This document shows positions 7,990-15,763 of a DNA stretch of 18,685 nt, piece by piece. Made by a program: the position numbers and the translations under genes. Numbering within the stretch: position 1 is the stretch's first letter; every line of letters begins with the position of its first letter. This DNA is from Pseudomonadota bacterium. Its GTDB lineage: Bacteria > Pseudomonadota > Gammaproteobacteria > Burkholderiales > Eutrophovitaceae. Under the pieces are notes generated by a model, which saw only the letters and a list, made by a program, of their open reading frames with translations, did not search any database and was not told the DNA's origin. The stretch is taken from positions 1 through 18,685 of the forward strand of contig PAHB01000041.1 in assembly GCA_002704665.1 (NCBI GenBank). The letters are read 5' to 3'.

Positions 7990-10749
7990 TCAGTATGTTT
8001 TTTTTCTGCAAACTCCTCGCATTTCACAAAATTTGCATATCGCGTCACTACCATTTGCAGGCAAAGGAATCCCATCATGTAAATCTCCAAAAGTTTGGAG
8101 GAGTCGCTCAATATTCTTCTTGGCCAATTCGTTTACTTCGCTCTCTAGACCAAAGTCTTCAACATTTTTTTTATTTAAACCTACATACGAAGCTTGAGTC
8201 AAAATTTCAGACGAAAGAAAACAATAAAATAACAACTGGATGTTTTTGTCTGGTTCGTTTACATAGCTTTTTAGCTTTGGAAAAGGTGAGGTTTTATAGT
8301 CAATCACCACTTTTTGTCCGAGCTTGTTTTTATCGATTCGATCAATACGACCTCTTACCAAAAGATCAATATCTTTTTTTACTTTAATAGTTTTTTCATA
8401 TACAACCTCTCCCTCGTGGTAGAACCATCCTTTATTTTCTCTTTCAATTTGCCAATCTAAATATCTATCTAGCAATTCCTCAGATTCCACTCTCCACGAC
8501 ATGAGAACCAAATAGGACCCAGTTACATCATCGAAATGTTTTAAAAAAATATTCCATAATATTTTTTTTGCATCTCGCGGGTCAACATTTTGTATAACCG
8601 GAACTTGGTTATGGAATTCGTAAAGCACCCTGTGAATTAATTCACCATATTTACTTTTATCCAGATGTCGTTCTCTTTTTGGCGACTCACCTAGGCCAAG
8701 AACATACCTCGCAAAATACTGAAACGGGCAATCTAATAAGCTTTGATAACTTGAATTTGAGATTTTTTTTGGAATCACTGCCTTCGGTAAAACCACCTCT
8801 CCCCTACTATCAACGACAGGGTTACAATCCAGCTGCTGTGTACTGTTTAAAAAAGTAACACTATCAACACTTCTTTCAGAGGCATCCGAAATCATTTTTT
8901 CCCCATCAATAATAATCTTTTGTAGGTTAATTATCTCAAGCATTGCTCCTAACCCATTAGGATTTCCATCTTTTTCTCTCTGCCATGTAAAAAAAATCGG
9001 CACATTCAGGCTAAATAACCATAATAAATTCTCTCCGACTCGATTCACCTTTTTTAGGTCACCTGGTAACCCTAGTTCATTACGTAAAGAATTACTCAAG
9101 ATAGAGAGATCATCATATTGTCCCGGTAAATGAGATGTATCGCACCCTACCACTACAACCGCATCGAAATATCGTAGCCTTGTATTATTCAATGTTGTTA
9201 ACACTACGGGACTAGTAACTTCATAATCATAAAATTGATTAGTTTCGAACTGGTTTTTTAGCCACTGCCTCCATTCACTGAGAGAAAAATTCTCAGCACT
9301 GTCTAATAGCTGTAATTTGTGGATATTTAAAAGATCAACAAGTTGGCGACCTGCTATATCTGTATTTAGACGGTCCGAAATCCCTAAAGCGTCCAAACAA
9401 TGCTCAAGGCGACGTAACCATTCAGTTAAAGTTCGCTTATTACCGTTATTGAAATACATTACCAAACTCTCAATTTTAGATAGTACGAGTAAAGTATTTG
9501 CGGAAAGTTGATTTTTCTTTGCCTCTTTTACGTAATCTGCAATGCATGTTTTAGCTGAATAATCTATCGGGATATCACAAATTTCAGCATGTAAAACAGT
9601 CTTACTTATATCTGGAAAATTGAAAAATGGCGATTTCGTTACATCAAGCAAACTTGCCTTACTGAAACTATTTGAACAAATATCAAGCCAACGCAGAATT
9701 ATTGTACTCGCCGATGTTGTTGAGAATAACCAACCCAACTCATCTTGCAAAAAAATATGTCGTCTTTCCAACAACGCTCTAATTCTACGTGCACTTACAT
9801 TATCAAGCCCAACCAATGCTATTTTTTTTAGGTCCGTATTTATCCATCTCTCTATTTGGCGCACCACGACCGAGGCTTCCTCTTCCAAACCCTTCAAACC
9901 AGCTATTTTTACGTTTGCAAAATTTAAGAAGTTGTTTTTTTTCGAGCTATATTCACTAGATTTCAGACTTAATGTTGTTTGTGACGTTTTATCAAAAACC
10001 GAAATTATGGCTTGATGAAAAAAATTTTCATTTTCGGTAGCTCCGTCTACCCCACCACCCATTTCATAAAAATAAACCGGAAAATTTCGTGAGTATGATT
10101 GAAAAAAGGTTTGTTCACCTTGATCAAGTTCAGGTAAACCGACGGCGTAAATGGGTCCAGAAAGTTTTTTTGCTAGGCTCCTTAGACGAAGCATTTTCGC
10201 ACCCGCTGCATCAACCACTCGCTCTAACGGATCAAGGTTTTCGTGCCAAAATGCCTCCCACATTTTAGAGATGAGAGTTGCTTCGTATTGAAGCGGACGT
10301 AAATTTATCTTGGCGGCTGCGCGGGCTAAATATTGCTGAAAATCGAAATCCTTTTCGTTTAAATAATCCGAATTTAGGGTTATTTCCTTAAAAAGGTGAA
10401 AGATATCGGTGGCTAAAATCCACAAATTATCTCCCCGAGTAAAATTTTCCTCTTTTAACACATTATAGATTTCGGCTATGAAAAACGAATCTGACTTTTC
10501 CGTAACTTCAATCGAGCTATTAAGGATAAGCCTCTCCAGAGTTGTAACCACGGGAAACATAAAAGTTCTTGGACAAGAATCGGCCAAAATCTGCGTAAAG
10601 TGACCGCAAGCAAAAAAGTTTGGTAATAATACAACTACTGAAGAAAGATCCGAGCCACCACCAAGTTCTTTTTGCACGAGGGCTTTCGCAACTGCAGAGA
10701 ATAACTGGGACGGAGCGGCAATTTTATTTGATAAATTGCCCGAGTTCAT
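7990..10749 (-). CDS. addB: AddB-type iron-sulfur PD-(D/E)XK nuclease
   Basis: This is the partner subunit of AddA, nicking the 5'-ended strand during processing of DNA ends. The 919-residue product has the degenerate helicase-like N-terminal region of betaproteobacterial and alphaproteobacterial AddB (VVVLLPN at 38-44, no Walker A). The C-terminal nuclease has H706, RIDRID with D803, VIDYKT with D817 and K819, and Q838. One cysteine before the nuclease (LLDCPFQYF, Cys674) and three at the very end (C905-x2-C908-x5-C914) match the four-cysteine iron-sulfur staple of AddB nucleases. The ATG at 10749 follows fdxA by 23 bases with only a weak GGAT as ribosome site. An eight-A run lies immediately after the last cysteine codon. 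The whole reading frame is intact. Confidence 0.85.
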   Translation of the reverse strand: MNSGNLSNKIAAPSQLFSAVAKALVQKELGGGSDLSSVVVLLPNFFACGHFTQILADSCPRTFMFPVVTTLERLILNSSIEVTEKSDSFFIAEIYNVLKEENFTRGDNLWILATDIFHLFKEITLNSDYLNEKDFDFQQYLARAAAKINLRPLQYEATLISKMWEAFWHENLDPLERVVDAAGAKMLRLRSLAKKLSGPIYAVGLPELDQGEQTFFQSYSRNFPVYFYEMGGGVDGATENENFFHQAIISVFDKTSQTTLSLKSSEYSSKKNNFLNFANVKIAGLKGLEEEASVVVRQIERWINTDLKKIALVGLDNVSARRIRALLERRHIFLQDELGWLFSTTSASTIILRWLDICSNSFSKASLLDVTKSPFFNFPDISKTVLHAEICDIPIDYSAKTCIADYVKEAKKNQLSANTLLVLSKIESLVMYFNNGNKRTLTEWLRRLEHCLDALGISDRLNTDIAGRQLVDLLNIHKLQLLDSAENFSLSEWRQWLKNQFETNQFYDYEVTSPVVLTTLNNTRLRYFDAVVVVGCDTSHLPGQYDDLSILSNSLRNELGLPGDLKKVNRVGENLLWLFSLNVPIFFTWQREKDGNPNGLGAMLEIINLQKIIIDGEKMISDASERSVDSVTFLNSTQQLDCNPVVDSRGEVVLPKAVIPKKISNSSYQSLLDCPFQYFARYVLGLGESPKRERHLDKSKYGELIHRVLYEFHNQVPVIQNVDPRDAKKILWNIFLKHFDDVTGSYLVLMSWRVESEELLDRYLDWQIERENKGWFYHEGEVVYEKTIKVKKDIDLLVRGRIDRIDKNKLGQKVVIDYKTSPFPKLKSYVNEPDKNIQLLFYCFLSSEILTQASYVGLNKKNVEDFGLESEVNELAKKNIERLLQTFGDLHDGIPLPANGSDAICKFCEMRGVCRKKTY

Positions 10750-10772
10750 TTAAGACATCCATATCAAGAAAA

Positions 10773-11096
10773 TTATTCCTTAAGGTATTGTTGCTTGTTG
10801 GTAACGTTCTTCCACTGATCAGCATCTTTCGGAGCATCTTTCTTGAGGGTAATCGGCTCCCAATTTTTTGACAACCTCGCATTTATTTCGATGAACTGTT
10901 CTTGGCCTGGAGGAACCTCCTCGTCAAGAAAAATTGCATCTGCCGGGCACTCTGGAACACATAAAGTACAATCTATGCATTCTTCCGGGTCTATAACCAA
11001 CATATTGGGCCCTTCCCTAAAACAATCTACTGGGCATACATCAACGCAATCGGTATATACACACTTAATACAATTTTCAGTAACCACATATGTCAT
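10773..11096 (-). CDS. fdxA: Seven-iron ferredoxin FdxA
   Basis: This 107-residue electron carrier belongs to the Azotobacter ferredoxin I type with one [3Fe-4S] and one [4Fe-4S] cluster. Cysteines at 9, 12, 17, 21, 25, 40, 43, 46 and 50 match that family. By alignment, C9, C17 and C50 would hold the 3Fe cluster and C21, C40, C43 and C46 the 4Fe cluster, leaving C12 and C25 free. The ATG at 11096 is chosen because family members start MTxVV and AGGGG lies 10 bases upstream; the frame stays open further upstream to 11183 but that part is not ferredoxin-like. It is the first gene of the operon that continues into addB, addA and the DsrE-like gene. Its electron partner is not evident here. Confidence 0.95.
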   Translation of the reverse strand: MTYVVTENCIKCVYTDCVDVCPVDCFREGPNMLVIDPEECIDCTLCVPECPADAIFLDEEVPPGQEQFIEINARLSKNWEPITLKKDAPKDADQWKNVTNKQQYLKE

Positions 11097-11183
11097 CGCG
11101 TTTGAACCCCTATTAATTATCAACCATATTCGGTCGACCAATAACCACTCGAAGAATTCCGCCTTGGTCTGAATTAAACACAA

Positions 11184-11192
11184 ATTGTATCA
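11184..11192 (-). promoter_or_regulatory. Candidate extended -10 promoter for the fdxA operon
   Basis: Read on the minus strand, TGATACAAT is an extended -10 element (TG, one base, TACAAT). Transcription would begin near 11177, about 80 bases before the fdxA ATG. The -35 region is weak (TTACGT at about 16 bases), as is common for extended -10 promoters. Confidence 0.4.
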
Positions 11193-11280
11193 AAAACACA
11201 ACAAAACGTAATTGGACATTTTAAATCTTATCCACATGATTAATATACAAAATGTTTGATTTGAACCGTAAAGATTTGAG

Positions 11281-11298
11281 TAAAATACTAGTATTTTA
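11281..11298. repeat. 18-bp perfect palindrome between fdxA and trxA
   Basis: TAAAATACTAGTATTTTA is a perfect inverted repeat in the 327-base divergent intergenic region. It lies 34 bases upstream of the trxA TATAAT. A second weak promoter (TTGAAC at 11261-11266, AATACT at 11284-11289, 17-base spacer) would overlap it. Its length, symmetry and position fit a binding site for a dimeric regulator, but no family is recognisable. The rest of 11097-11423 is AT-rich leader and spacer with no gene that I can support. Confidence 0.45.
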
Positions 11299-11331
11299 TG
11301 TTTTTGGTATGCTTTGGTCTATTATTTGGCG

Positions 11332-11337
11332 TATAAT
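11332..11337 (+). promoter_or_regulatory. Candidate -10 box for trxA
   Basis: A perfect TATAAT lies 86 bases before the trxA ATG. The hexamer at a 17-base spacing (ATGCTT) is a poor -35. This is the best plus-strand promoter candidate before trxA and probably also feeds rho. Confidence 0.45.
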
Positions 11338-11423
11338 ACATTCATTCTGAAAATGTAAACCTTTTGTTTAGCTTACCTAAGCCACAAAATTCTAAATTGT
11401 ATTTGCAAGTTAAAAGCGAGTAA

Positions 11424-11750
11424 ATGGTAGATCACATCCACCACGTCACTGATGAAACCTTCGAACAAGAAGTAATTGGGTCGCAGACTCCAGTTCTGAT
11501 CGACTATTGGGCGGAATGGTGCGGCCCCTGTAAAATGATCGCTCCGATTTTAGAGGAAGTTGCGCGGGAGTACGGGGAAAAATTGAAGGTTGCAAAACTA
11601 AATATAGACGAAAATCAAGGAACTCCGCCAAAATACGGAATAAGAGGAATTCCTACTTTGATGATTTTCAAGGAAGGGAACATTGAAGCCACCAAGGTTG
11701 GTGCTTTATCCAAATCACAGCTTACAGCATTTATAGATAGCAACATTTAA
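11424..11750 (+). CDS. trxA: Thioredoxin 1
   Basis: This small cytoplasmic disulfide reductase donates electrons to ribonucleotide reductase, methionine sulfoxide reductases and others after reduction by thioredoxin reductase. The 108 residues match the standard thioredoxin length. The active site WCGPC has Cys33 and Cys36, preceded by Asp27 (VLIDYWA), and the cis-proline loop GIPT contains Pro77. The ATG at 11424 has a weak upstream GCGAG, but the N-terminus aligns with other TrxA proteins. rho follows 141 bases downstream on the same strand, an arrangement common in proteobacteria. No clear terminator separates them. Confidence 0.97.
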   Translation: MVDHIHHVTDETFEQEVIGSQTPVLIDYWAEWCGPCKMIAPILEEVAREYGEKLKVAKLNIDENQGTPPKYGIRGIPTLMIFKEGNIEATKVGALSKSQLTAFIDSNI

Positions 11751-11891
11751 CGTTAAAATTAGAATAGTCTTTAATTCTTCAATTCAAAAAAATACTGACC
11801 CTTTTTAAACTAACTCTTTCAAAAAAAGCTAGATTCGAAAAATTCTGTTTACAAATAGAACTATGAGTTATTACTTCGGCGGGAAAATCAA
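11751..11891 (+). other. Leader between trxA and rho
   Basis: These 141 bases are AT-rich, carry no ORF and no convincing intrinsic terminator. Known rho genes have leaders where Rho terminates its own transcript. Several C-containing, weakly structured stretches here would be compatible, but nothing specific can be shown by eye. Confidence 0.3.
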
Positions 11892-13154
11892 GTGCATCTA
11901 TCCGATCTGAAAAACCTCCATGTTGCCGAGCTTGTCGAAATGGCAACCTCGAAAGAACTGGAAAATGCCAATCGTTTGCGGAAACAGGACCTTATCTTCG
12001 CGCTGTTAAAAAACCAAGCTAGCAAGGGTGAGACGATACGTGGTGAAGGAACACTTGAAGTCCTTCCCGATGGATTTGGTTTTTTAAGGTCGCCTGATAC
12101 TTCTTATTTGGCTGGACCAGATGATATTTATGTTAGCCCATCCCAAATCAGGCGTTTCAACTTACATACTGGCGATTCGGTAGGAGGAGAGATAAGGACG
12201 CCCAAAGAGGGAGAAAGATATTTTGCCCTTGTCAAAGTTGATCAAGTAAACAATGAAACACCGGAGGGCACAAAAAAATACAAAATACTTTTTGAAAATC
12301 TCACTCCACTTTTTCCAACTGAGCATCTCAAAATGGAAAGAGATATCAAATCTGATGAAAATCTCACCGGGCGAATCATTGACATAATAGCACCAGTTGG
12401 AAAAGGGCAGAGGGGGCTGTTGGTTGCTAGCCCCAAAAGCGGAAAAACTGTAATGCTTCAACACATGGCAAACGCTATTGCATCAAATTTTCCAGAGACG
12501 TACCTCATAGTATTGCTTATCGATGAACGACCAGAGGAAGTAACAGAAATGCAACGTTCTGTTCGTGGTGAAGTCGTATCATCAACCTTCGATGAGCCGG
12601 CGACCAGACACGTACAAGTAGCTGAGATGGTAATCGAAAAAGCCAAACGCCTAGTGGAGCACCGAAAAGATGTAGTGATCCTTTTAGACTCAATTACGCG
12701 GCTTGCTAGAGCTTATAATACGGTTGTGCCGGCCTCAGGAAAAGTTCTCACCGGAGGGGTAGATGCCAATGCACTCCAAAGACCGAAAAGATTTTTTGGT
12801 GCGGCAAGAAACATCGAGGAGGGAGGATCACTAACAATCCTAGCAACAGCGCTTATTGACACCGGATCAAGAATGGATGACGTCATCTATGAGGAATTCA
12901 AGGGTACTGGAAATATGGAAATTCACCTGGATCGTAGAATGGCTGAGAAAAGGATTTACCCATCGATAAATGTAAATCGATCTGGCACTAGACGAGAAGA
13001 ATTACTCATCGAATCTGAAATACTTCAGAAAATATGGGTTTTACGTAAATTGCTTTATCCGATGGATGAATTGGAAGCTACTGAGTTTTTGCTCGATAAA
13101 ATGAGAGGAACCAAAAATAACGGCGAATTCTTTGATTCAATGAGACGCGGTTAG
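11892..13154 (+). CDS. rho: Transcription termination factor Rho
   Basis: Rho is the hexameric RNA-dependent ATPase that ends transcription at C-rich unstructured RNA. The 420 residues are colinear with E. coli Rho (419). The N-terminal helical part and the RNA-binding cold-shock-like fold (about 50-125, with GFGFLRS at 61-67) precede the ATPase core. The core has Walker A SPKSGKT (180-186), Walker B VVILLD (261-266), the Q-loop region KVLTGGVDANAL (284-295) and the R-loop EEFKGTGN (334-341). No insertion or lost residue is seen. The start is GTG with GGCGGG about 8 bases upstream, and it aligns with the MxLxxLK start of other Rho proteins. rpmE follows after 117 bases. Confidence 0.97.
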   Translation: MHLSDLKNLHVAELVEMATSKELENANRLRKQDLIFALLKNQASKGETIRGEGTLEVLPDGFGFLRSPDTSYLAGPDDIYVSPSQIRRFNLHTGDSVGGEIRTPKEGERYFALVKVDQVNNETPEGTKKYKILFENLTPLFPTEHLKMERDIKSDENLTGRIIDIIAPVGKGQRGLLVASPKSGKTVMLQHMANAIASNFPETYLIVLLIDERPEEVTEMQRSVRGEVVSSTFDEPATRHVQVAEMVIEKAKRLVEHRKDVVILLDSITRLARAYNTVVPASGKVLTGGVDANALQRPKRFFGAARNIEEGGSLTILATALIDTGSRMDDVIYEEFKGTGNMEIHLDRRMAEKRIYPSINVNRSGTRREELLIESEILQKIWVLRKLLYPMDELEATEFLLDKMRGTKNNGEFFDSMRRG

Positions 13155-13271
13155 GCTAGTCCAGATAACGAAAAACATCAACATACTTGAAAAAAATCAT
13201 CGATCGATAGATAATTGCTGCTCTTTTTGCACAGGAGTTAACCCAAGTTTTTAAAAATATGAGATCGTTTT

Positions 13272-13496
13272 ATGAAAATTAACATACATCCAGCCTACCA
13301 TGAAGTTACAGTATCGTGCAGTTGCGGAAACAAATTTAAAACAAAATCAACTATGAACCAGGATATTACCGTAGAGGTCTGTTCAGTATGCCATCCATTT
13401 TATACTGGGAAACAAAAGATAGTGGATACTGCTGGCCGGGTGGAAAGATTTAATAAAAAATATGCTAATTTGGGACAAAAAAGTAGCAATCAATAG
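13272..13496 (+). CDS. rpmE: 50S ribosomal protein L31, zinc-binding form
   Basis: This 74-residue protein is the bL31 bridge protein of the large ribosomal subunit. It has the zinc-binding cysteines of the C+ form: CSCGNKF with Cys16 and Cys18, and VCSVCHPFYTG with Cys37 and Cys40. The ATG at 13272 has only a weak GAGA site 7 bases upstream, but MKxxIHP is the normal L31 start. The order rho-rpmE is widespread in proteobacteria. A palindrome ATCGATCGAT at 13199-13208 lies in its 117-base upstream gap, with no known meaning. Confidence 0.95.
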   Translation: MKINIHPAYHEVTVSCSCGNKFKTKSTMNQDITVEVCSVCHPFYTGKQKIVDTAGRVERFNKKYANLGQKSSNQ

Positions 13497-13510
13497 GCTC
13501 CACGAACTCT

Positions 13511-13537
13511 CGACATCGAATTATTTTTTTGGTGTCG
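13511..13537 (+). other. Stem-loop after rpmE, weak terminator candidate
   Basis: CGACATC (13511-13517) pairs with GGTGTCG (13531-13537) with one G-U pair and a T-rich 13-base loop. The T-run lies in the loop and not after the stem, so this is not a canonical intrinsic terminator. It could protect the 3' end of the rpmE message. Confidence 0.25.
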
Positions 13538-13644
13538 GCAAATCTATTTCTCTAACGATCAATGTAGGCCTAGTCCTGAAAGCATCGAAATAATACTGCA
13601 TAAAAACTGCACCGAAATGCTCCTAATTGAGAGTTTCTTTCTAG

Positions 13645-15321
13645 ATGGTTTGGCTTAAAGCAATAATTAGACACCAAAGGTTGACTGATTGGATTTGCGA
13701 AAATCCAGGAAAAATTTGTATTTTTATCATTTTGTTTTGGACCTTCGTAGGTCAAACAGGCCATGATCCTTGGAAGCCAGATGAGGCTCATACTTTTGGA
13801 GTCACCTTAGGGATATTGAAGCAAAGCGAATGGATTGTTCCCTTACTGGCTAATGAACCATATCTCAAACATTCAATTTTAGTCTATCTGTCATCTGCAC
13901 TAACTGCCATCTTAACGAAATCTTTTTTTCCTTTACACGATGGAGCCAGGCTATCTGCCGGGCTTTGGATGATTGTAGTATTTCTATTTACAGCTTTTTC
14001 TGCAAAAGAGCTTTGGGGAGGAAAAAGCACGTGGCTCGCGCCATTAATTCTGGCCGGCTCGGTTGGTTTGCTAGTCCGCGGTCACCAGCTTACCCCAAAC
14101 ATAATATTCTTGGCCGGGGTAGCTATTTCTATCTACGGCATGGCGGTGGCTCCAAGGAGACCCATCGTCGGTGGAATAGGGATTGGTTTTGGAGTTGCTA
14201 TTTCTTCTATTTCAACTGGACTTGTAGACCCTTGGATGATTATTTTGTTTATCTTGGGGATGATGCTTATATCTCCCTTATATCGAACAAAGCATTTCTT
14301 GATATCTATTGCAATAGCTTTTTTAATTGCGTTACCCCTGATTTCAATTTGGCCATTTTTTCTTTATACCACTGATCGTGTTTTATTTTTTGAATGGTTA
14401 AACATTTATAATCTTGAGAGAATGCGGGACATATTTATCCTTTCATCCAAGGATAGGTTTTTTTACTATATTGGAATATTGCCTTGGTTCTCTTGGCCTG
14501 CTTGGCCTTTTGCCATCTGGGCATTGTGGATAGCGCGTGGACAAGGTTTTCAACGAAGAGAAATACAACTCCCGATAGTTACTTTTATATCGATCCTATT
14601 TTTTCTTACTGTCTCTGGCAAAGGACGTGAAATACTTGCATTACCGTTACTTATCCCATTATCGCTTTTGGCTTCAATAAGCTTTAAAAATATACCCCGC
14701 GGCGCCACCAACGCTTTTTATTGGTTCGGCTTAATGGTTTCAATTTTCATTGTGACCCTATGCTGGACATGCTACTCCGCAATCGAACTCCAACACCCTC
14801 GTTGGCTTGGGGATGTTTTCCTCAAGTATCAGCCATTTTACAAATCAAACCCTACTGCCCAACAAATTATCGCTGGTGCCCTTGGAACAATAGTTTGGAT
14901 AGCGCTTCTTTTTAATTTAAAGAAATTTTCCGAGAGGTCGGCTATCGTTTGGACCTCAAGTATTACCATTGGCTGGTTCCTGGTTGTCGTTCTATTATTT
15001 CCGTGGATAAACAGCATAAAAACATATAGGTATATGGTCGAAGATTTAGTTCAACACATCCCTTCTAATGTAGAATGTGTCTCTAGGGTTCGCATCAGAG
15101 AACCTCAGCGCGCTATGCTTGATTATTTTGGAAACTTGATAACCATACCGATAGAAAATAGATTCAAATCAGAGCGGTGTAACTTTCTATTGGCTGAGGG
15201 AGAATGGAACGCTGAACGTTACCTCATTGATAAATGGGAAAGAATCTGGGAAGGCGGCCGATTTGGCGATGAAAAAGAACGTTACTATCTTTACCGTAAA
15301 AAAAATAACGAAAGACCATAA
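13645..15321 (+). CDS. ArnT-like membrane glycosyltransferase (GT83/PMT type)
   Basis: The 558-residue product is an inner-membrane protein with many hydrophobic helices spread over about residues 22-455 and a soluble C-terminal domain of about 100 residues. The first periplasmic loop has HDPWKPDEAHTFG (40-52), with the acidic residues D41, D46 and E47. This corresponds to the catalytic acidic motif of polyprenol-phosphate-dependent GT-C transferases such as ArnT. Such enzymes move a sugar from an undecaprenyl-phosphate carrier to lipid A, another glycan or protein. The acceptor and sugar here are unknown. No lipid A-aminoarabinose genes are present nearby, so the name arnT is not justified. 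The ATG at 13645 has only a distant GAGAG. hslR follows closely on the same strand. Confidence 0.75.
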   Translation: MVWLKAIIRHQRLTDWICENPGKICIFIILFWTFVGQTGHDPWKPDEAHTFGVTLGILKQSEWIVPLLANEPYLKHSILVYLSSALTAILTKSFFPLHDGARLSAGLWMIVVFLFTAFSAKELWGGKSTWLAPLILAGSVGLLVRGHQLTPNIIFLAGVAISIYGMAVAPRRPIVGGIGIGFGVAISSISTGLVDPWMIILFILGMMLISPLYRTKHFLISIAIAFLIALPLISIWPFFLYTTDRVLFFEWLNIYNLERMRDIFILSSKDRFFYYIGILPWFSWPAWPFAIWALWIARGQGFQRREIQLPIVTFISILFFLTVSGKGREILALPLLIPLSLLASISFKNIPRGATNAFYWFGLMVSIFIVTLCWTCYSAIELQHPRWLGDVFLKYQPFYKSNPTAQQIIAGALGTIVWIALLFNLKKFSERSAIVWTSSITIGWFLVVVLLFPWINSIKTYRYMVEDLVQHIPSNVECVSRVRIREPQRAMLDYFGNLITIPIENRFKSERCNFLLAEGEWNAERYLIDKWERIWEGGRFGDEKERYYLYRKKNNERP

Positions 15322-15350
15322 ACTTGGAAGGGAACTCAAAAAAGGATACC

Positions 15351-15740
15351 TTGGACATAGTCGTTAAATCAATTAGATTAGATAAATGGCTTTGGGCTGC
15401 AAGGTTTTATAAAACCCGCTCCCTATCGTCTAAAGCAGTCAGCACGGGAAAAGTTCTTTTAAACGGATTAAAGACTAAACCTTCTAGAATAGTCCATTTG
15501 CAAGATCAGTTAAAAATTAAAAAAGGTAAATTATCGTGGCTGATAATCATTGTTAGCCTTTCTGATCGGCGAGGTTCTGCAAACATAGCGGCAACTCTCT
15601 ATAAAGAATCCCAGTCAAGTATTGAAAATCGACAACAAATGTCTCTCCAAATAAAACAACGAACCTCGCAACATCACATTACCAAAGGGCGACCGACAAA
15701 ACGTAATCGACGGCTAATTGATTCTATAAATAATCGGTGA
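15351..15740 (+). CDS. hslR: Heat shock protein 15, ribosome-rescue S4 protein
   Basis: HslR binds free 50S subunits that still carry a nascent chain on tRNA and helps recycle them. The 129-residue product has the S4 RNA-binding domain (about 9-70) with RLDKWLWAARFYKTR (9-23) and NGLKTKPSR (38-46), then the typical DRRGSA and ATLYKES segments and a basic C-terminus. Length fits E. coli Hsp15 (133). The start is uncertain. I chose the TTG at 15351 because AGGA lies just before it (4-base spacing). An in-frame TTG at 15324, nearer the glycosyltransferase stop at 15321, would add 9 residues but has no ribosome site. There is no ATG. The reading frame ends with tandem TGA TAG. Close spacing suggests co-transcription with the glycosyltransferase. 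Confidence 0.88.
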   Translation: MDIVVKSIRLDKWLWAARFYKTRSLSSKAVSTGKVLLNGLKTKPSRIVHLQDQLKIKKGKLSWLIIIVSLSDRRGSANIAATLYKESQSSIENRQQMSLQIKQRTSQHHITKGRPTKRNRRLIDSINNR

Positions 15741-15763
15741 TAGTTAGTTAAAAAAGTATAAGA

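Noticed and set aside
7932..8387. 151-residue plus-strand ORF
   Set aside because: It lies wholly antisense to the conserved nuclease end of addB and shows no recognisable domain.
9620..10015. 131-residue ORF antisense to addB
   Set aside because: A shadow of the addB reading frame with no ribosome site or family resemblance.
10843..11172. 109-residue ORF antisense to fdxA
   Set aside because: It mirrors the conserved ferredoxin cysteine region and extends into the promoter area.
11097..11183. N-terminal extension of fdxA to 11183
   Set aside because: The extra 29 residues are not ferredoxin-like, and the ATG at 11096 has a good AGGGG site and matches the family start.
13199..13208. Palindrome ATCGATCGAT upstream of rpmE as an operator
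   Set aside because: Too short and simple, and not placed at a recognisable promoter.
13965..14375. 136-residue ORF in another frame of the glycosyltransferase gene
   Set aside because: It overlaps a well-supported membrane protein on the same strand and has no independent support.
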